From assembly GCA_002749285.1 (NCBI GenBank), contig PDPR01000012.1, positions 1-64,000 of the forward strand: a stretch of DNA of 64,000 nucleotides, in the 5' to 3' direction. A program made the position numbers and the translations under genes. Of this stretch, positions 45,507 to 55,052 are shown piece after piece (positions within the stretch are counted from its first letter, which is position 1; each line of letters opens with the position of its first letter). Under the pieces are notes generated by a model that worked only from the letters and a program-made list of their open reading frames with translations, did no database searches and was not told the DNA's origin. The stretch is from Maribacter sp. (GTDB taxonomy: Bacteria > Bacteroidota > Bacteroidia > Flavobacteriales > Flavobacteriaceae).

Positions 45507-47369
45507 ATGGAAGAAAAGAAGTTAGATGTTAATTCTATTATAGGCTTTGTACTGATTTTTGGGATACTTATTTATATGTTTTACCAAAACAAACCGACTC
45601 CCGAAGAACTGGAAGCCCAAAAAGCAAGGCAGGAACAGGTAGAGGCCCAGGAAAAGGAAAAAGGGAAACCATTATTAATTGAGGAAGAGGCACCTATAGC
45701 CATAAACCTTCAGGATTCCACGGCCATTGCCAATTATAAGGGAGCCATGGGGGCTTTTGGTTATACGACGCCTACCGAAGGTGTTACTACCCTGGAGAAT
45801 AAACTGGTCACCCTTAAGATAGATAATAAAGGTGGTGAGATCGTAGAGGCTAAAATGCGGGATTTCGTGACCTTTGATTCCGTTCCGGTATACCTGGTCA
45901 AGGATGGCAATGCTTCTTTTGGGTTGGATTTTACCACATCGGACAATCGTGTGCTCAATACCAGGGACCTCTACTTTGAACCATCGATGAGTGAAAATGG
46001 CGAGAACCAAGTACTTTCCATGAAAGCCAAGGTGGGGCCCGAGAAATATTTGGAGTATCGGTATGAAATGAGGCCAAATGATTATTTGGTCGATTTTACG
46101 ATTCGTTCCCAAGGATTGAATGGGGTTATCAATAGTAGTAAGCCTGTCCAATTGGAATGGAAATTAAAAGGGATCCGCCATTCCAAAAGTATCCAATATG
46201 AAAACAGGTACACACGACTGACGTATGACCATGAAGAAGGGAAAATAAGCAAACTCTCCGAAGGGCAAGATGATGAGGAGACCGAGACCGATGTTAAATG
46301 GTTGTCATATCGCCAACACTTTTTCAGTTCCATCCTAGCGACGAACGAACATTTTAAAAAAGCGGAACTGTCTTCCGTGAACCTAGTGGAGGAGGAAAGT
46401 AGGACATTCGGTTTTACCAAGGTATTTGGTTCCAAGGTACCGTTAGAGATGAGCGGTGGGGAATTGTCCCAAAACATGCATTGGTTTTATGGCCCCACCG
46501 ATGTTGATGTATTAAAACATTATGAGGATTTGGGACTTGATGACTCCATTCCTTTTGGATGGGGGATCTTTGGTTGGATCAATAGGTATGTGTTCACCCC
46601 ATTTTATTCTTTTTTGAGTTCTTTCCTGCCATATGGGATTGCCATCGTGGTAATGACCATTTTGGTCCGTTTGGCCATGTCGCCTGTGACTTATAAATCG
46701 TACCTGTCCCAAGCGAAAATGAAGGTGCTTAAACCAGAGATTACCGAATTGGGCGAAAAGTACAAGGATAATGCCATGAAAAAGCAGCAAGAGACCATGA
46801 AGCTTTATAATAAGGCAGGGGTAAGCCCTATGAGTGGTTGTGTGCCTGCATTCCTGCAAATGCCGATATTCTATGCCTTGTTCATGTTCTTCCCAACATC
46901 CTTTGCATTACGCCAAAAATCATTTTTATGGGCAGATGACCTTTCGTCATTTGATACGATCTACCAATTTCCAGAGGGTTTTTCAATTCCTTTTTATGGG
47001 GACCATATCAGTTTGTTCCCCATATTGGCATCGGTTGCCATCTTCTTCTATATGATGATGACCACAGGTCAGAATATGCCACAACAACCGGGAATGCCCA
47101 ATATGAAATTCATCATGTACTTAATGCCGTTCATGATGTTGTTCTTCTTTAACAACTATGCGAGTGGTTTGAGCCTGTACTATTTTGTATCGAACCTGAT
47201 TACCATAGGTATCATGCTTGTCATCAAGAACTTTATTCTGGACGATGATAAGATACACGCCCAGATTCAGGAGAATAAGCAGAAACCTAAAAAGGAGAAC
47301 AAATTCCAGCGTAAGATGCGTGAAATGATGGAACAGGCCGAAGAACAGAAAAAAACCGGTAAAAGATAA
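45507..47369 (+). CDS. yidC: Membrane protein insertase YidC
   Basis: 620 residues, the Gram-negative long form: an N-terminal membrane anchor (IIGFVLIFGILIYMFYQNKPTPEELEAQ), a large periplasmic beta domain (about 60-330), and the conserved C-terminal bundle with LVRLAMSPVTYKSYLSQAKMK, GVSPMSGCVPAFLQMPIFYALF and a basic tail. It inserts inner-membrane proteins with or without Sec. It follows pyrG and is closed by a terminator. Confidence 0.97.
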   Translation: MEEKKLDVNSIIGFVLIFGILIYMFYQNKPTPEELEAQKARQEQVEAQEKEKGKPLLIEEEAPIAINLQDSTAIANYKGAMGAFGYTTPTEGVTTLENKLVTLKIDNKGGEIVEAKMRDFVTFDSVPVYLVKDGNASFGLDFTTSDNRVLNTRDLYFEPSMSENGENQVLSMKAKVGPEKYLEYRYEMRPNDYLVDFTIRSQGLNGVINSSKPVQLEWKLKGIRHSKSIQYENRYTRLTYDHEEGKISKLSEGQDDEETETDVKWLSYRQHFFSSILATNEHFKKAELSSVNLVEEESRTFGFTKVFGSKVPLEMSGGELSQNMHWFYGPTDVDVLKHYEDLGLDDSIPFGWGIFGWINRYVFTPFYSFLSSFLPYGIAIVVMTILVRLAMSPVTYKSYLSQAKMKVLKPEITELGEKYKDNAMKKQQETMKLYNKAGVSPMSGCVPAFLQMPIFYALFMFFPTSFALRQKSFLWADDLSSFDTIYQFPEGFSIPFYGDHISLFPILASVAIFFYMMMTTGQNMPQQPGMPNMKFIMYLMPFMMLFFFNNYASGLSLYYFVSNLITIGIMLVIKNFILDDDKIHAQIQENKQKPKKENKFQRKMREMMEQAEEQKKTGKR

Positions 47370-47395
47370 TAATCCGGCCGAGATGGTCAAAAACA

Positions 47396-47425
47396 AAAAG
47401 CCCCGATATAACATCGGGGCTTTTT
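47396..47425 (+). terminator. Intrinsic terminator after yidC
   Basis: AAAAGCCCCGAT pairs with ATCGGGGCTTTT across five bases, followed by T. Confidence 0.92.
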
Positions 47426-47800
47426 GGTGTTTATTGGTTTGGTAAGATTTGGGATTCCAAAGATGCCGTATATTCTTGGTTTGTGGAATAAAAAGTTGTA
47501 AAGCATCGGATTTTGTATGTTAAAGACCCCTGTAATGATGTTTGGTAATTTGCTGGTTTGATCTGAGGGGGTGCACCATGAAAAAACTTCCAAGTCCAAC
47601 TTTCATTTCGATTTGATAAAACCTAAATCGATCCGTTCAATGTCTTGATTATAAAAGTATGTGGATATCTTAAAAAAGTTGGGGTTGTTTAATTGTAGGG
47701 CGATAGCCAGAAGGATTTGATTTCGCAAGGCTTGCCCCAAAATAATCTTCATCCTCTTGAAGGATAAGCCATTATTCTGGGAGTAGAGGACCTAATTTCG
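47426..47800. other. Intergenic region with repeat copy C
   Basis: About 375 bases between yidC and mnmA. It contains repeat copy C (47688-47745); the short minus ORF in the track looks random. The mnmA promoter box lies at its end. Confidence 0.5.
47688..47745 (+). repeat. Dispersed intergenic repeat, copy C (left half)
   Basis: TTTAATTGTAGGGCGATAGCC followed by AAGGCTTGCCCCAAAAT, matching the first half of copies A, B and D; the right half (CCTCG stem) is absent or diverged. Confidence 0.7.
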
Positions 47801-47808
47801 TATTTTTG
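47801..47808 (+). promoter_or_regulatory. -7 box TATTTTTG for mnmA
   Basis: TATTTTTG (TAnnTTTG) 18 bases before the ATG at 47827. Confidence 0.5.
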
Positions 47809-47826
47809 CATTTCTTTTCAATGACT

Positions 47827-49017
47827 ATGGAAAAAGTAGTAATAGGACTTTCTGGTGGAGTGGATTCAAGTGTGGCGGCCTATCTTTTAAAGGAGCAGGG
47901 GTATGGGGTTATTGGCCTATTTATGAAGAATTGGCACGATGATTCCGTCACTATCTCTGAAGAATGTCCATGGTTGGTAGATAGTAACGATGCCTTGATC
48001 GTTGCTGAAAAATTGGGTATTCCTTTTCAAACGGTTGATTTGAGTGAGGAATACAAGGAGCGTATCGTGGATTATATGTTCGACGAATATGAAAAGGGAA
48101 GAACCCCAAATCCTGATGTACTTTGTAACCGTGAAATCAAATTCGACGTTTTCATGAAGATCGCGATGCAATTGGGGGCCGATTATGTGGCAACGGGGCA
48201 TTATTGTCGAAAAGACTCATTTGTAAATGGGGACGGAGTGGAAACCTTTCGGCTTTTATCAGGAATTGACGGTAATAAGGACCAGTCCTATTTTTTATGC
48301 CAACTTTCCCAAGGGCAATTATCAAAGACATTGTTCCCTATAGGGGAACTGACCAAGTCCGAAGTACGTAGGATCGCTGCGGATAATGGTTTGGTCACAG
48401 CGGACAAGAAGGATTCACAAGGCCTTTGCTTTATAGGTAAAGTTCGATTGCCCGATTTCCTACAACAGAAACTGAAACCCAAGAAGGGGGTTATTGTTGA
48501 GGTAGCGGATAATTTTCCCCAATATCGGGAACAGATACCCGATTTCAGCAATAAGGCGGATGAACTTGCCTATTTTTCTAAAAAACCCACCTATGTGGTT
48601 GAGAATGGGAAAGTGGTGGGGGAGCATCAGGGAGCGCATTATTTTACCAAGGGACAACGAAAAGGCTTGGGCGTTGGCGGAACCAAGGAACCATTGTATG
48701 TTATAGATACCGATGTGGATGCCAATGTTATTTATACCGGTCAAGGAAAATCACATCCGGGATTGTATCGTAGGGCCTTATTTGTGTCCAATGATGAACT
48801 GCATTGGGTACGTGTCGATTTGGCCTTGGATACAGGGGGGACTATGGAGGTTATGGCAAGGATACGTTATCGCCAGCCTTTGCAAAAGGCAACATTGTAT
48901 AAGGTGGAAAACGGACTTTATGTGGATTTTAAGGATAAGCAATCCGCTATTACCGAGGGACAATTTGTGGCTTGGTATGTAGGGGATGAGTTGTTGGGCT
49001 CAGGGGTTATTTCTTGA
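47827..49017 (+). CDS. mnmA: tRNA-specific 2-thiouridylase MnmA
   Basis: 396 residues from the ATG at 47827 ([21 protein letters not shown]); an in-frame ATG two codons earlier (47821) is an alternative, and the track start at 47806 lies in the promoter. The PP-loop SGGVDSS, the catalytic cysteine in [13 protein letters not shown] and the second in [10 protein letters not shown] are intact, as is the C-terminal beta domain. It thiolates U34 of tRNA Lys, Glu and Gln. The NMO-like gene follows after 53 bases. Confidence 0.96.
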   Translation: MEKVVIGLSGGVDSSVAAYLLKEQGYGVIGLFMKNWHDDSVTISEECPWLVDSNDALIVAEKLGIPFQTVDLSEEYKERIVDYMFDEYEKGRTPNPDVLCNREIKFDVFMKIAMQLGADYVATGHYCRKDSFVNGDGVETFRLLSGIDGNKDQSYFLCQLSQGQLSKTLFPIGELTKSEVRRIAADNGLVTADKKDSQGLCFIGKVRLPDFLQQKLKPKKGVIVEVADNFPQYREQIPDFSNKADELAYFSKKPTYVVENGKVVGEHQGAHYFTKGQRKGLGVGGTKEPLYVIDTDVDANVIYTGQGKSHPGLYRRALFVSNDELHWVRVDLALDTGGTMEVMARIRYRQPLQKATLYKVENGLYVDFKDKQSAITEGQFVAWYVGDELLGSGVIS

Positions 49018-49070
49018 TAGGGTCTGACTCTCCCAAGTGTAATGTAGCGATTTGAACTTATAATATCACT

Positions 49071-50012
49071 ATGAAAAATAGAATTACCGAACTTTTTGGG
49101 ATAACATATCCGATTATTCAGGCAGGAATGGTATGGGCCAGTGGTTGGCGTTTGGCATCCGCGGTCTCCAATGCGGGTGGTCTGGGACTTATTGGTGCAG
49201 GTAGTATGTATCCCGAAGTTTTACGGGAACATATTCTAAAATGCCAGAAAGCTACCGATAGGCCATTTGGGGTAAATATACCCATGCTGTATCCGGATAT
49301 GGAAAAACTCATGGCACTTATCATGGAATTGGGTGTGAAAATTGTTTTTACCGCTGCAGGAAACCCCAAGACATGGACAGGGCATTTAAAGGCCCATGGT
49401 ATAACCGTGGTACACGTGGTCAGTAGTGTGAAATTCGCATTAAAGGCACAAGAGGCTGGGGTAGATGCCATCGTGGCCGAAGGCTTTGAGGCTGGAGGAC
49501 ATAACGGAAGGGACGAGACCACAACGCTCGTACTGATTCCGGCGGTCAAGGAAAGCATCAATATTCCGGTTATAGCTGCAGGTGGCATTGCCACTGGTAA
49601 AGCGATGTTGGCGAGTATGGTGTTGGGGGCCGAAGGGGTGCAGATAGGAAGTCGTTTTGTGGCCAGTAATGAGGCCTCGTCCCATGAATTGTTCAAGCAG
49701 CGGGTCGTTGGTACAGGGGAAGGGGATACCCAATTGACACTAAAGGAACTGACCCCGGTACGATTGATCAAGAACAAGTTTTATCAAGATGTGGCAAAAG
49801 CTTATGAAAAAGGTGCCAGTAAAGAAGATTTGAAAGAACTATTGGGCAGGGGCCGGGCCAAAAAGGGAATGTTTGAAGGTGATATGGAAGAAGGTGAGTT
49901 GGAAATCGGTCAGGTTTCAGCTTTGATACACGATATAAAGCCCGCCGCAGCGATTGTTGCTGAAATTGTAGGGGAATTCGAGGCATCCAAAAAGAGGGTC
50001 TCCACACTGTAG
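49071..50012 (+). CDS. Nitronate monooxygenase / enoyl-reductase II-like flavoenzyme
   Basis: 313 residues of the NMO-FabK TIM-barrel family: IQAGMVWASGWRLASAVSNAGGLGLIGAG at the start, EGFEAGGHNGRDE and IPVIAAGGIATGKAMLASMVLGAEGVQIGSRF. Members oxidise nitroalkanes or act as the FMN-dependent enoyl-ACP reductase FabK; the two cannot be told apart here. It runs downstream of mnmA and converges on the thioesterase gene, with a TIR-bounded element between them. Confidence 0.88.
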   Translation: MKNRITELFGITYPIIQAGMVWASGWRLASAVSNAGGLGLIGAGSMYPEVLREHILKCQKATDRPFGVNIPMLYPDMEKLMALIMELGVKIVFTAAGNPKTWTGHLKAHGITVVHVVSSVKFALKAQEAGVDAIVAEGFEAGGHNGRDETTTLVLIPAVKESINIPVIAAGGIATGKAMLASMVLGAEGVQIGSRFVASNEASSHELFKQRVVGTGEGDTQLTLKELTPVRLIKNKFYQDVAKAYEKGASKEDLKELLGRGRAKKGMFEGDMEEGELEIGQVSALIHDIKPAAAIVAEIVGEFEASKKRVSTL

Positions 50013-50033
50013 CGTTGAGGCACTGTATTCATT

Positions 50034-50170
50034 GAACTCGTTTAAACTTTTCCGGCTTGCCGGAAAATTGCCGTTTTCCGCCCTGTTCTTGTCTTTTTTT
50101 GCCATGCAACTTTTCAACAGGACAAAAAACCACTGATTTCCGCTTAAACCCAAAAAATTTAAACGAGTCC
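50034..50170. repeat. 133-bp element with terminal inverted repeats
   Basis: ACTCGTTTAAA at 50036-50046 and its exact reverse complement TTTAAACGAGT at 50158-50168; the match extends to 13 bases with one mismatch. Inside lies a perfect hairpin TTTTCCGGC TT GCCGGAAAA (50048-50067). No target-site duplication is certain. It sits between convergent genes and could be a MITE-like element or a structured 3' end. Confidence 0.6.
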
Positions 50171-50211
50171 ATTAAGTAAACATGTAGTGCCCCAAAGCAT
50201 AATTTATAGGG

Positions 50212-50640
50212 TCACAACTTGGTTCGGATCAGGTTCGAGTGTCCTTTGGCGATCATACGGGTCTTATCTGCATTCCAGACTTCGCATTCGGTATTGATAA
50301 TCTGTTTTCCCCTTTTGACGACCTTGGTTTTTGCGATGATGGTATCATTTGCGTTGGCCCGACTAAAATAGTCTACGGAAAGACTTACTGTAGTATATAT
50401 GTGGGTAACCCCTAAAGAGAAGATCGTGGCCCCGATGGCATCGTCAATAATGGCGGCAGTGGTTCCCCCATGAACCATTCCCATGGGGTTGGTCATTTCC
50501 TCGCGCACTAAATACGAAAATTCAAGTTCGCCGGCCTGGGCACTGATCAAGGTAGGGTTCAACCATTGCATCAACGGGGATGGGGATTCAGAGGAATCCT
50601 TGCCTATTTGATCCTTAAGGTATTTTAGGGCTTCGTTCAT
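50212..50640 (-). CDS. Hotdog-fold thioesterase (PaaI/YdiI-like)
   Basis: 142 residues from the ATG at 50640 (MNEALKYLKDQIG); the track start nine residues earlier falls next to the -7 box and is unlikely. The hotdog signature is visible: the helix NPMGMVHGGTTAAIIDDAIGATIFS with HGG and the downstream strand VSLSVDYFSRANANDTIIAKTKVV. It hydrolyses an acyl-CoA. Monocistronic and convergent with the NMO-like gene. Confidence 0.9.
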   Translation of the reverse strand: MNEALKYLKDQIGKDSSESPSPLMQWLNPTLISAQAGELEFSYLVREEMTNPMGMVHGGTTAAIIDDAIGATIFSLGVTHIYTTVSLSVDYFSRANANDTIIAKTKVVKRGKQIINTECEVWNADKTRMIAKGHSNLIRTKL

Positions 50641-50656
50641 ATAATCGGATTTTATC

Positions 50657-50664
50657 CAAAGATA
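50657..50664 (-). promoter_or_regulatory. -7 box for the thioesterase gene
   Basis: CAAAGATA on the plus strand is TATCTTTG on the minus strand (TAnnTTTG), 16 bases before the ATG at 50640. It rules out the longer ORF start. Confidence 0.55.
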
Positions 50665-50841
50665 CAATGTAACATTCGACTTTGGTTTGCATTTTAAACG
50701 GACAATTGTTAAAATACTGCTGTTATGGCCCCTAAAAATGTATCAAGCTATTGATAGGGCATATCTCGAAGGTTTGTTTTTTAAGAGGTGGTATTTTATG
50801 ATATAAGGTTGGCCATGGCCGACACTGGATTTTGTTGGGGA

Positions 50842-50880
50842 TTAAAAAAGGGAGGACATATCATGTCCTCCCTTTTTTAA
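50842..50880 (-). terminator. Terminator of the TIM-barrel lipoprotein gene (bidirectional)
   Basis: A perfect 18-bp stem, TTAAAAAAGGGAGGACAT with ATGTCCTCCCTTTTTTAA, and a three-base loop, with T tracts on both strands; it lies 52 bases after the stop at 50932. Confidence 0.95.
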
Positions 50881-50931
50881 TATCCTTTATGCCTTTTGTA
50901 AAAGAAGGATAGGCTCTGGATATTATTTACC

Positions 50932-51954
50932 CTAATTGTTTTCCAATTGTGCGAAAACTTTTTCAAGTAGGGCCTTGGTAGCTTTTATTCCCTCGTCTTC
51001 CGAAAGTTGATCACCTTCATATTCAATACCTATATACCCTTTGAAACCGGATTCCTTTACGATTTTCATGATCCTGAGATAATCGGAATGTACTTCATTG
51101 CCCTCTTCATCGAATTCATGTGATTTGGCACTTACTCCCTTGGCATAGGGCATAAGCTCTTTCATGCCTGCATATTTATCGTATTCCTTTACGCAACCGT
51201 CAGGGCCACGTTCAATACAGAAATTTCCAAAATCGGGAAGTGTTCCAACATTGTCCATGTTGATTACCCCCATAATACCACTTAGCCATGCGCCATTGGA
51301 GGAATGGCCACCATGGTTTTCAACAATAACGTTGATACCTTTTGAAGCAGCGTATTTTCCTAAGGCCTTTAGTCCGTTCACGGCATTTTTCGCAACTTCC
51401 TCAGGGGTACCTTCGCCAGCGGCATTCACACGAATACTATGGGCCCCAAGGAACTTGGCGATATCTACCCATTTATAATGGTTTTCAACGGCTTCCAATA
51501 ATTTTTCAGGATCATCATCGCCCAAATTGCCTAAGGCATCGCACATGATAAGTCCCACACTTACACCAGCTTCTTCGCATTTTTTCTTGAACTCTTTCCA
51601 ATACTCCATATCATCGACCTTGCCAAAGTAGAAAGTGTTTACCAACTCTATCGATTCTATCCCATAACTGGCGGCCATAGCGGGAAAATCCATGGGATCC
51701 CTACCTTTTAATAGATCATCGGGGGATTCCTTTAGTGTTTTTTTAAAATTGGCCCAGTCGATTTTTCCACCAAAAAAGGTATTGTTCAGGGACCATTGGG
51801 CCAAGGAGATTTTAAAGTCGGGCCCGGTTTCTGCCTTAACTTCAGTGGCTTCGGTCCCTAGAGGTTTCGATTCCTTGTTCTTGCATCCGATGGTTGTTAG
51901 GGATAGGAGGATCGCACAACATGCGAGGGCCAAGGTGTTAGTCTTGTTTTTCAT
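50932..51954 (-). CDS. Lipoprotein of the sugar phosphate isomerase/epimerase (TIM-barrel) family
   Basis: 340 residues with a lipoprotein signal (LALACCAILLSLTTIGCKNKE). The rest is a xylose-isomerase-like TIM barrel: ISLAQWSLNNTFFGGKIDW, SIRVNAAGEGTPEEVAKNA, INVIVENHGGHSSNGAWL and KGYIGIEYEG carry the usual acidic and histidine metal ligands. Family members isomerise or epimerise sugars; a surface-anchored copy suggests extracytoplasmic sugar handling. Substrate unknown. Monocistronic with a strong terminator. Confidence 0.9.
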   Translation of the reverse strand: MKNKTNTLALACCAILLSLTTIGCKNKESKPLGTEATEVKAETGPDFKISLAQWSLNNTFFGGKIDWANFKKTLKESPDDLLKGRDPMDFPAMAASYGIESIELVNTFYFGKVDDMEYWKEFKKKCEEAGVSVGLIMCDALGNLGDDDPEKLLEAVENHYKWVDIAKFLGAHSIRVNAAGEGTPEEVAKNAVNGLKALGKYAASKGINVIVENHGGHSSNGAWLSGIMGVINMDNVGTLPDFGNFCIERGPDGCVKEYDKYAGMKELMPYAKGVSAKSHEFDEEGNEVHSDYLRIMKIVKESGFKGYIGIEYEGDQLSEDEGIKATKALLEKVFAQLENN

Positions 51955-52490
51955 AGAATTATAAGGTATTAGTTTTGATTAGGTTACTTCAAAAGTAATT
52001 CAAGGGGCAAGTTACGAATTTAACTGCCACATGTCAACTCAACGGAATATTTAACTGATTTCCGGGATAAGGATAATGGGTGGCCGATAGTGGTCGATGA
52101 ATAATATGGGCGTCAGGGCCGGGGCGCTTCATGGAGGGCAGGTACACGATGTTTTTTTGTACTTGCCTGGTTTTGGGGTAATTGTAACTGGGGTTGGGTA
52201 TCCCTTGGGGAACAGCCTGTTTTTTGATGGAGATAGGAATGAAAATGTATCCGGGAAATCCATATTTCCCAAATCCAATCAATAGCGTTTTCACTTTTTT
52301 CCGTTGGTTTATAGGATAGAGGTATTGCTAAAGTACCGAAAACAGGCAATCGGTCCGGGGGATTTTTATCTGTAATGTGTTTGCGTACCCCATATCATCA
52401 TGTCACCGTCAAAGGCCATTTGCAGGTATTCCAAATCCGTAATCCCATTTTACCCATCAATTGATATGAAAAATGGCAATATGGATCGGT
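51955..52490. other. Intergenic region; possible remnant on minus strand
   Basis: About 535 bases. It contains the -7 box at 51990-51997 and several random ORFs. On the minus strand near 52370-52470 a run of about 27 codons reads GITDLEYLQMAFDGDMMIWG and ends in a stop, with one stop just upstream; it may be the last trace of a lost gene. Nothing else recognised. Confidence 0.35.
51990..51997 (-). promoter_or_regulatory. -7 box for the TIM-barrel lipoprotein gene
   Basis: CAAAAGTA on the plus strand is TACTTTTG on the minus strand (TAnnTTTG), 35 bases before the start codon. Confidence 0.45.
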
Positions 52491-52937
52491 CTATTTTATA
52501 AGAATGGTCGGAACCATTGTTATTTCTGACTTTATGGAATTGGAAATTAAACAGGCCGCTTCGGATTTTTGTAAAATACGTTCCGCTTTCTCCTTTTGCC
52601 CTTCATCACTGATGGTGACCGTTGGTTCCAAGATTATTTCGCTCATAAGGAACTTTCCGTCCAATCGTTCCAACTTCCCTTTAGACCTGCAACTGAAATC
52701 GGTGAACTCTAGTTTGGAGTTTTCTGCTATCGCTAAAAAGGTGGTCATTAGGCAGCTGTTGACCGCAGCCGTGAACAAGTGTTCTGGGGACCATTTTCCC
52801 GGTATGCCTTTTGGGAACCCAGGAGGTGTGGCTACTTCGAGGCAGTTGTTTGTTTCGTAGTTCAATTCAGGGGAACATATAGTGCCTATTCGGTCTTTGT
52901 CCCAGTTGACATTTACATTGAAAAAATGCGGTTCCAT
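52491..52937 (-). CDS. OsmC-family protein
   Basis: 148 residues from the ATG at 52937 (MEPHFFNVNVNWDKDRIG); the longer track ORF is an unlikely extension. The fold motif FPKGIPGKWSPEHLFTAAVNSCLMTTFLA carries one cysteine, and ILQKSEAACLISNSIKSEI the second, so a redox role in peroxide or thiol chemistry is likely. It resembles OsmC/YhfA-type proteins with the PPGFPKG motif. Monocistronic. Confidence 0.88.
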   Translation of the reverse strand: MEPHFFNVNVNWDKDRIGTICSPELNYETNNCLEVATPPGFPKGIPGKWSPEHLFTAAVNSCLMTTFLAIAENSKLEFTDFSCRSKGKLERLDGKFLMSEIILEPTVTISDEGQKEKAERILQKSEAACLISNSIKSEITMVPTILIK

Positions 52938-53233
52938 ATTTTTTGTTTTAGGGTCGTGATAATAAAGACTATGGTATAATGTCCGCAAGGTAATGTCAAA
53001 AAGTGTTTTTGTCTGTAACATAAGTCACCATGTCCCCAAACGTTTTTATCCTTGTTTTTCAATGTTGTTGGAGGTGTACTTTTGGGGGTGTTTCCATTTT
53101 TACGATGTATTAAATAACCATTATATCGAAAATATGGATCAATATGGCCTTATACGGATTAAAAAGAGGTATTTTGCATATTGATTAACATATGTGCCAT
53201 TCAGCTTGGGGGCATATAGGGAAAATACTTTTT

Positions 53234-53716
53234 ATGAAAAAGGGGATCTTACTTTTTGTAATGTGCTTCGTTTGCAGTATTGCCAAGTCACAGACAATAT
53301 CAAAGGACAAACCTTTGCATTTCGGTGCCGGATTTGTCATTGGGTCTGTGGGGGGCTACGCCTCCCACCATGTTTTCGATGGGAACCCTTATTGGACTTG
53401 GGCAGGTGCCGTAGGGGGTAGTTTGGCTGCGGGAGTGGTAAAAGAGGCCATGGATAAAGCAGATTATGGGGAATGGGACGATAATGATGTTTTGTTCACG
53501 ACCCTTGGTGGAATAGCTTCAGGGTTTGTACTGGATATGTTTTTGAAAAAGAGTAGGAAAAGGCGAAAATATAGACCATGTAATTGTTATGCCGAATCTT
53601 TGGGCGTACCTAAAACCGGGAATTCCGTATATGTCGATATTACAATTTCCGAATCCCATAGTATCACCTCGACCTTGCAAATGCAACGTATTCTTCAGTT
53701 ACCAAGTACGGAATGA
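53234..53716 (+). CDS. Small secreted/membrane-associated protein (YfiM-like)
   Basis: 160 residues from the ATG at 53234 (MKKGILLFVMCFVCSIAKSQ, a signal peptide). The middle (DKPLHFGAGFVIGSVGGYASHHVF, WAGAVGGSLAAGVVKEAMDKA, LFTTLGGIASGFVLDMFL) has glycine-rich membrane-like helices and resembles the periplasmic YfiM family (DUF2279). The function is unknown. Its last base touches the convergent DUF58 stop codon (TGA directly followed by TCA), so the two genes abut tail to tail. Confidence 0.78.
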   Translation: MKKGILLFVMCFVCSIAKSQTISKDKPLHFGAGFVIGSVGGYASHHVFDGNPYWTWAGAVGGSLAAGVVKEAMDKADYGEWDDNDVLFTTLGGIASGFVLDMFLKKSRKRRKYRPCNCYAESLGVPKTGNSVYVDITISESHSITSTLQMQRILQLPSTE

Positions 53717-55048
53717 TCAAAGAAGGCCACGGGATTTGATCTCAAGGTATTTGTTGATGGCATTAATGGTCAGCTCTTCGGGTCTGGTGAGAATGGTCTG
53801 AATGCCATAACGCTGTAATTCTTTTTGCATCAGCTTTTTTTCCAACGAGAATTTTTCTGCAATGGTCTTATGGTATATGGCTTGAAGGTCCTCGGCATCC
53901 GAACCGATAAGTTCTTCCAACTCGGTATTCTCAAAGAAAATAACCACCAAGACATGTTTTTTGGCCATGCCCATTAGATAGGGCAATTGTCTTTTCAATG
54001 CCGAGATATGTTCGAAATTGGTGTATAAAAGCAATAGGCTCCGGTGTGTTACCTTTCGTTTTACATGTGCGTAGAGCAATCCAAAATCGGAGTCTGTATA
54101 TTCGGTGGTAATGTTGTAAAGTTTTTCTAGGATTGTGTTCAAATGGGTTGTTTTCCCAACTGCAGGCACAAAGGTTTCTATTTTTTTTGAAAAGGAGACC
54201 ATTCCTGTCCTGTCATTTTTTTTAAGGGTTACGTTCGAAAACGCAAGGGTGGCATTTATCGCATAATCCAGCAACTTAAGACCATTGAAGGGCATCTTCA
54301 TCACCCTGCCCGTGTCGATGATGGAATAGATGGGTTGTGATTTTTCATCTTGGTACTGGTTTACCATCAACTGGTTTTGTTTTGCAGTGGCTTTCCAGTT
54401 CACGGTACGGATGTCGTCTCCCGCGACGTATTCCTTTATTTGTTCAAACTCCTGGGTATGTCCAATACGGCGTATTTTCTTAAGGCCAAGTTGGGTTAGG
54501 TTGTTGCTTATGGCCAGAAAGTCGTACTGCTGCATTTGAATGACACTTGGGTAAACAGGGACCATTTGGTCTTTTTGGAATATAAAACGTCTTTTAATGA
54601 TCTTCAAGGGAGAGGATGCATAAATATTCAAGTTCCCAAAAACATACTCTCCACGTTCCACAGGGCGTACGGTATATTCAAATTCCTTTTTCCCGTTCTT
54701 CAGCATACTGGTCCTATGTTCAAAGTCGCGCTTCTGGAACTGTTCGGGCAATTCATCGATCAATGAGATGTATGTCTTGAACCGAAAGAACGATTCAAAG
54801 ACGATGGTGATAGGGTTAAGGTCACTGTTCGATAATTTTTTGGGTAAAACCCGTTTGGCATCGATCCCTTTTGGATGGGTATAGAGTAAATATATGTCAA
54901 ATAAGAGTAGGCCCAGCAATACCATGGTCAATACCCAGACAATGGGATAGAGGACGGGTACCCAGAAAGAGAGTATGAAACAGCCCGAGAGGATCGCGAT
55001 ATACCTGAAAAAGGTATTGTGTATGTAGAGTGATCTTAGAAACCGCAT
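53717..55048 (-). CDS. DUF58 domain protein
   Basis: 443 residues: two N-terminal membrane segments, then a large domain with DUF58 core VAGDDIRTVNWKATAKQNQLMVNQYQDE, a segment that resembles a von Willebrand A-type core (IYSIIDTGRVMKMPFNG). DUF58 proteins are always found near MoxR ATPases and are thought to be the membrane-bound partner. Last gene of the six-gene operon, four bases after the MoxR stop. Confidence 0.92.
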   Translation of the reverse strand: MRFLRSLYIHNTFFRYIAILSGCFILSFWVPVLYPIVWVLTMVLLGLLLFDIYLLYTHPKGIDAKRVLPKKLSNSDLNPITIVFESFFRFKTYISLIDELPEQFQKRDFEHRTSMLKNGKKEFEYTVRPVERGEYVFGNLNIYASSPLKIIKRRFIFQKDQMVPVYPSVIQMQQYDFLAISNNLTQLGLKKIRRIGHTQEFEQIKEYVAGDDIRTVNWKATAKQNQLMVNQYQDEKSQPIYSIIDTGRVMKMPFNGLKLLDYAINATLAFSNVTLKKNDRTGMVSFSKKIETFVPAVGKTTHLNTILEKLYNITTEYTDSDFGLLYAHVKRKVTHRSLLLLYTNFEHISALKRQLPYLMGMAKKHVLVVIFFENTELEELIGSDAEDLQAIYHKTIAEKFSLEKKLMQKELQRYGIQTILTRPEELTINAINKYLEIKSRGLL

Positions 55049-55052
55049 AATA

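Noticed and set aside
50034-50170. Insertion sequence with transposase
   Set aside because: Too short and contains no transposase ORF; only inverted ends and a hairpin are present.
52034-52294. 86-aa minus ORF between the TIM-barrel and OsmC genes
   Set aside because: Composition (Pro, Tyr, His, Gln) is not that of a protein; no start or promoter support.
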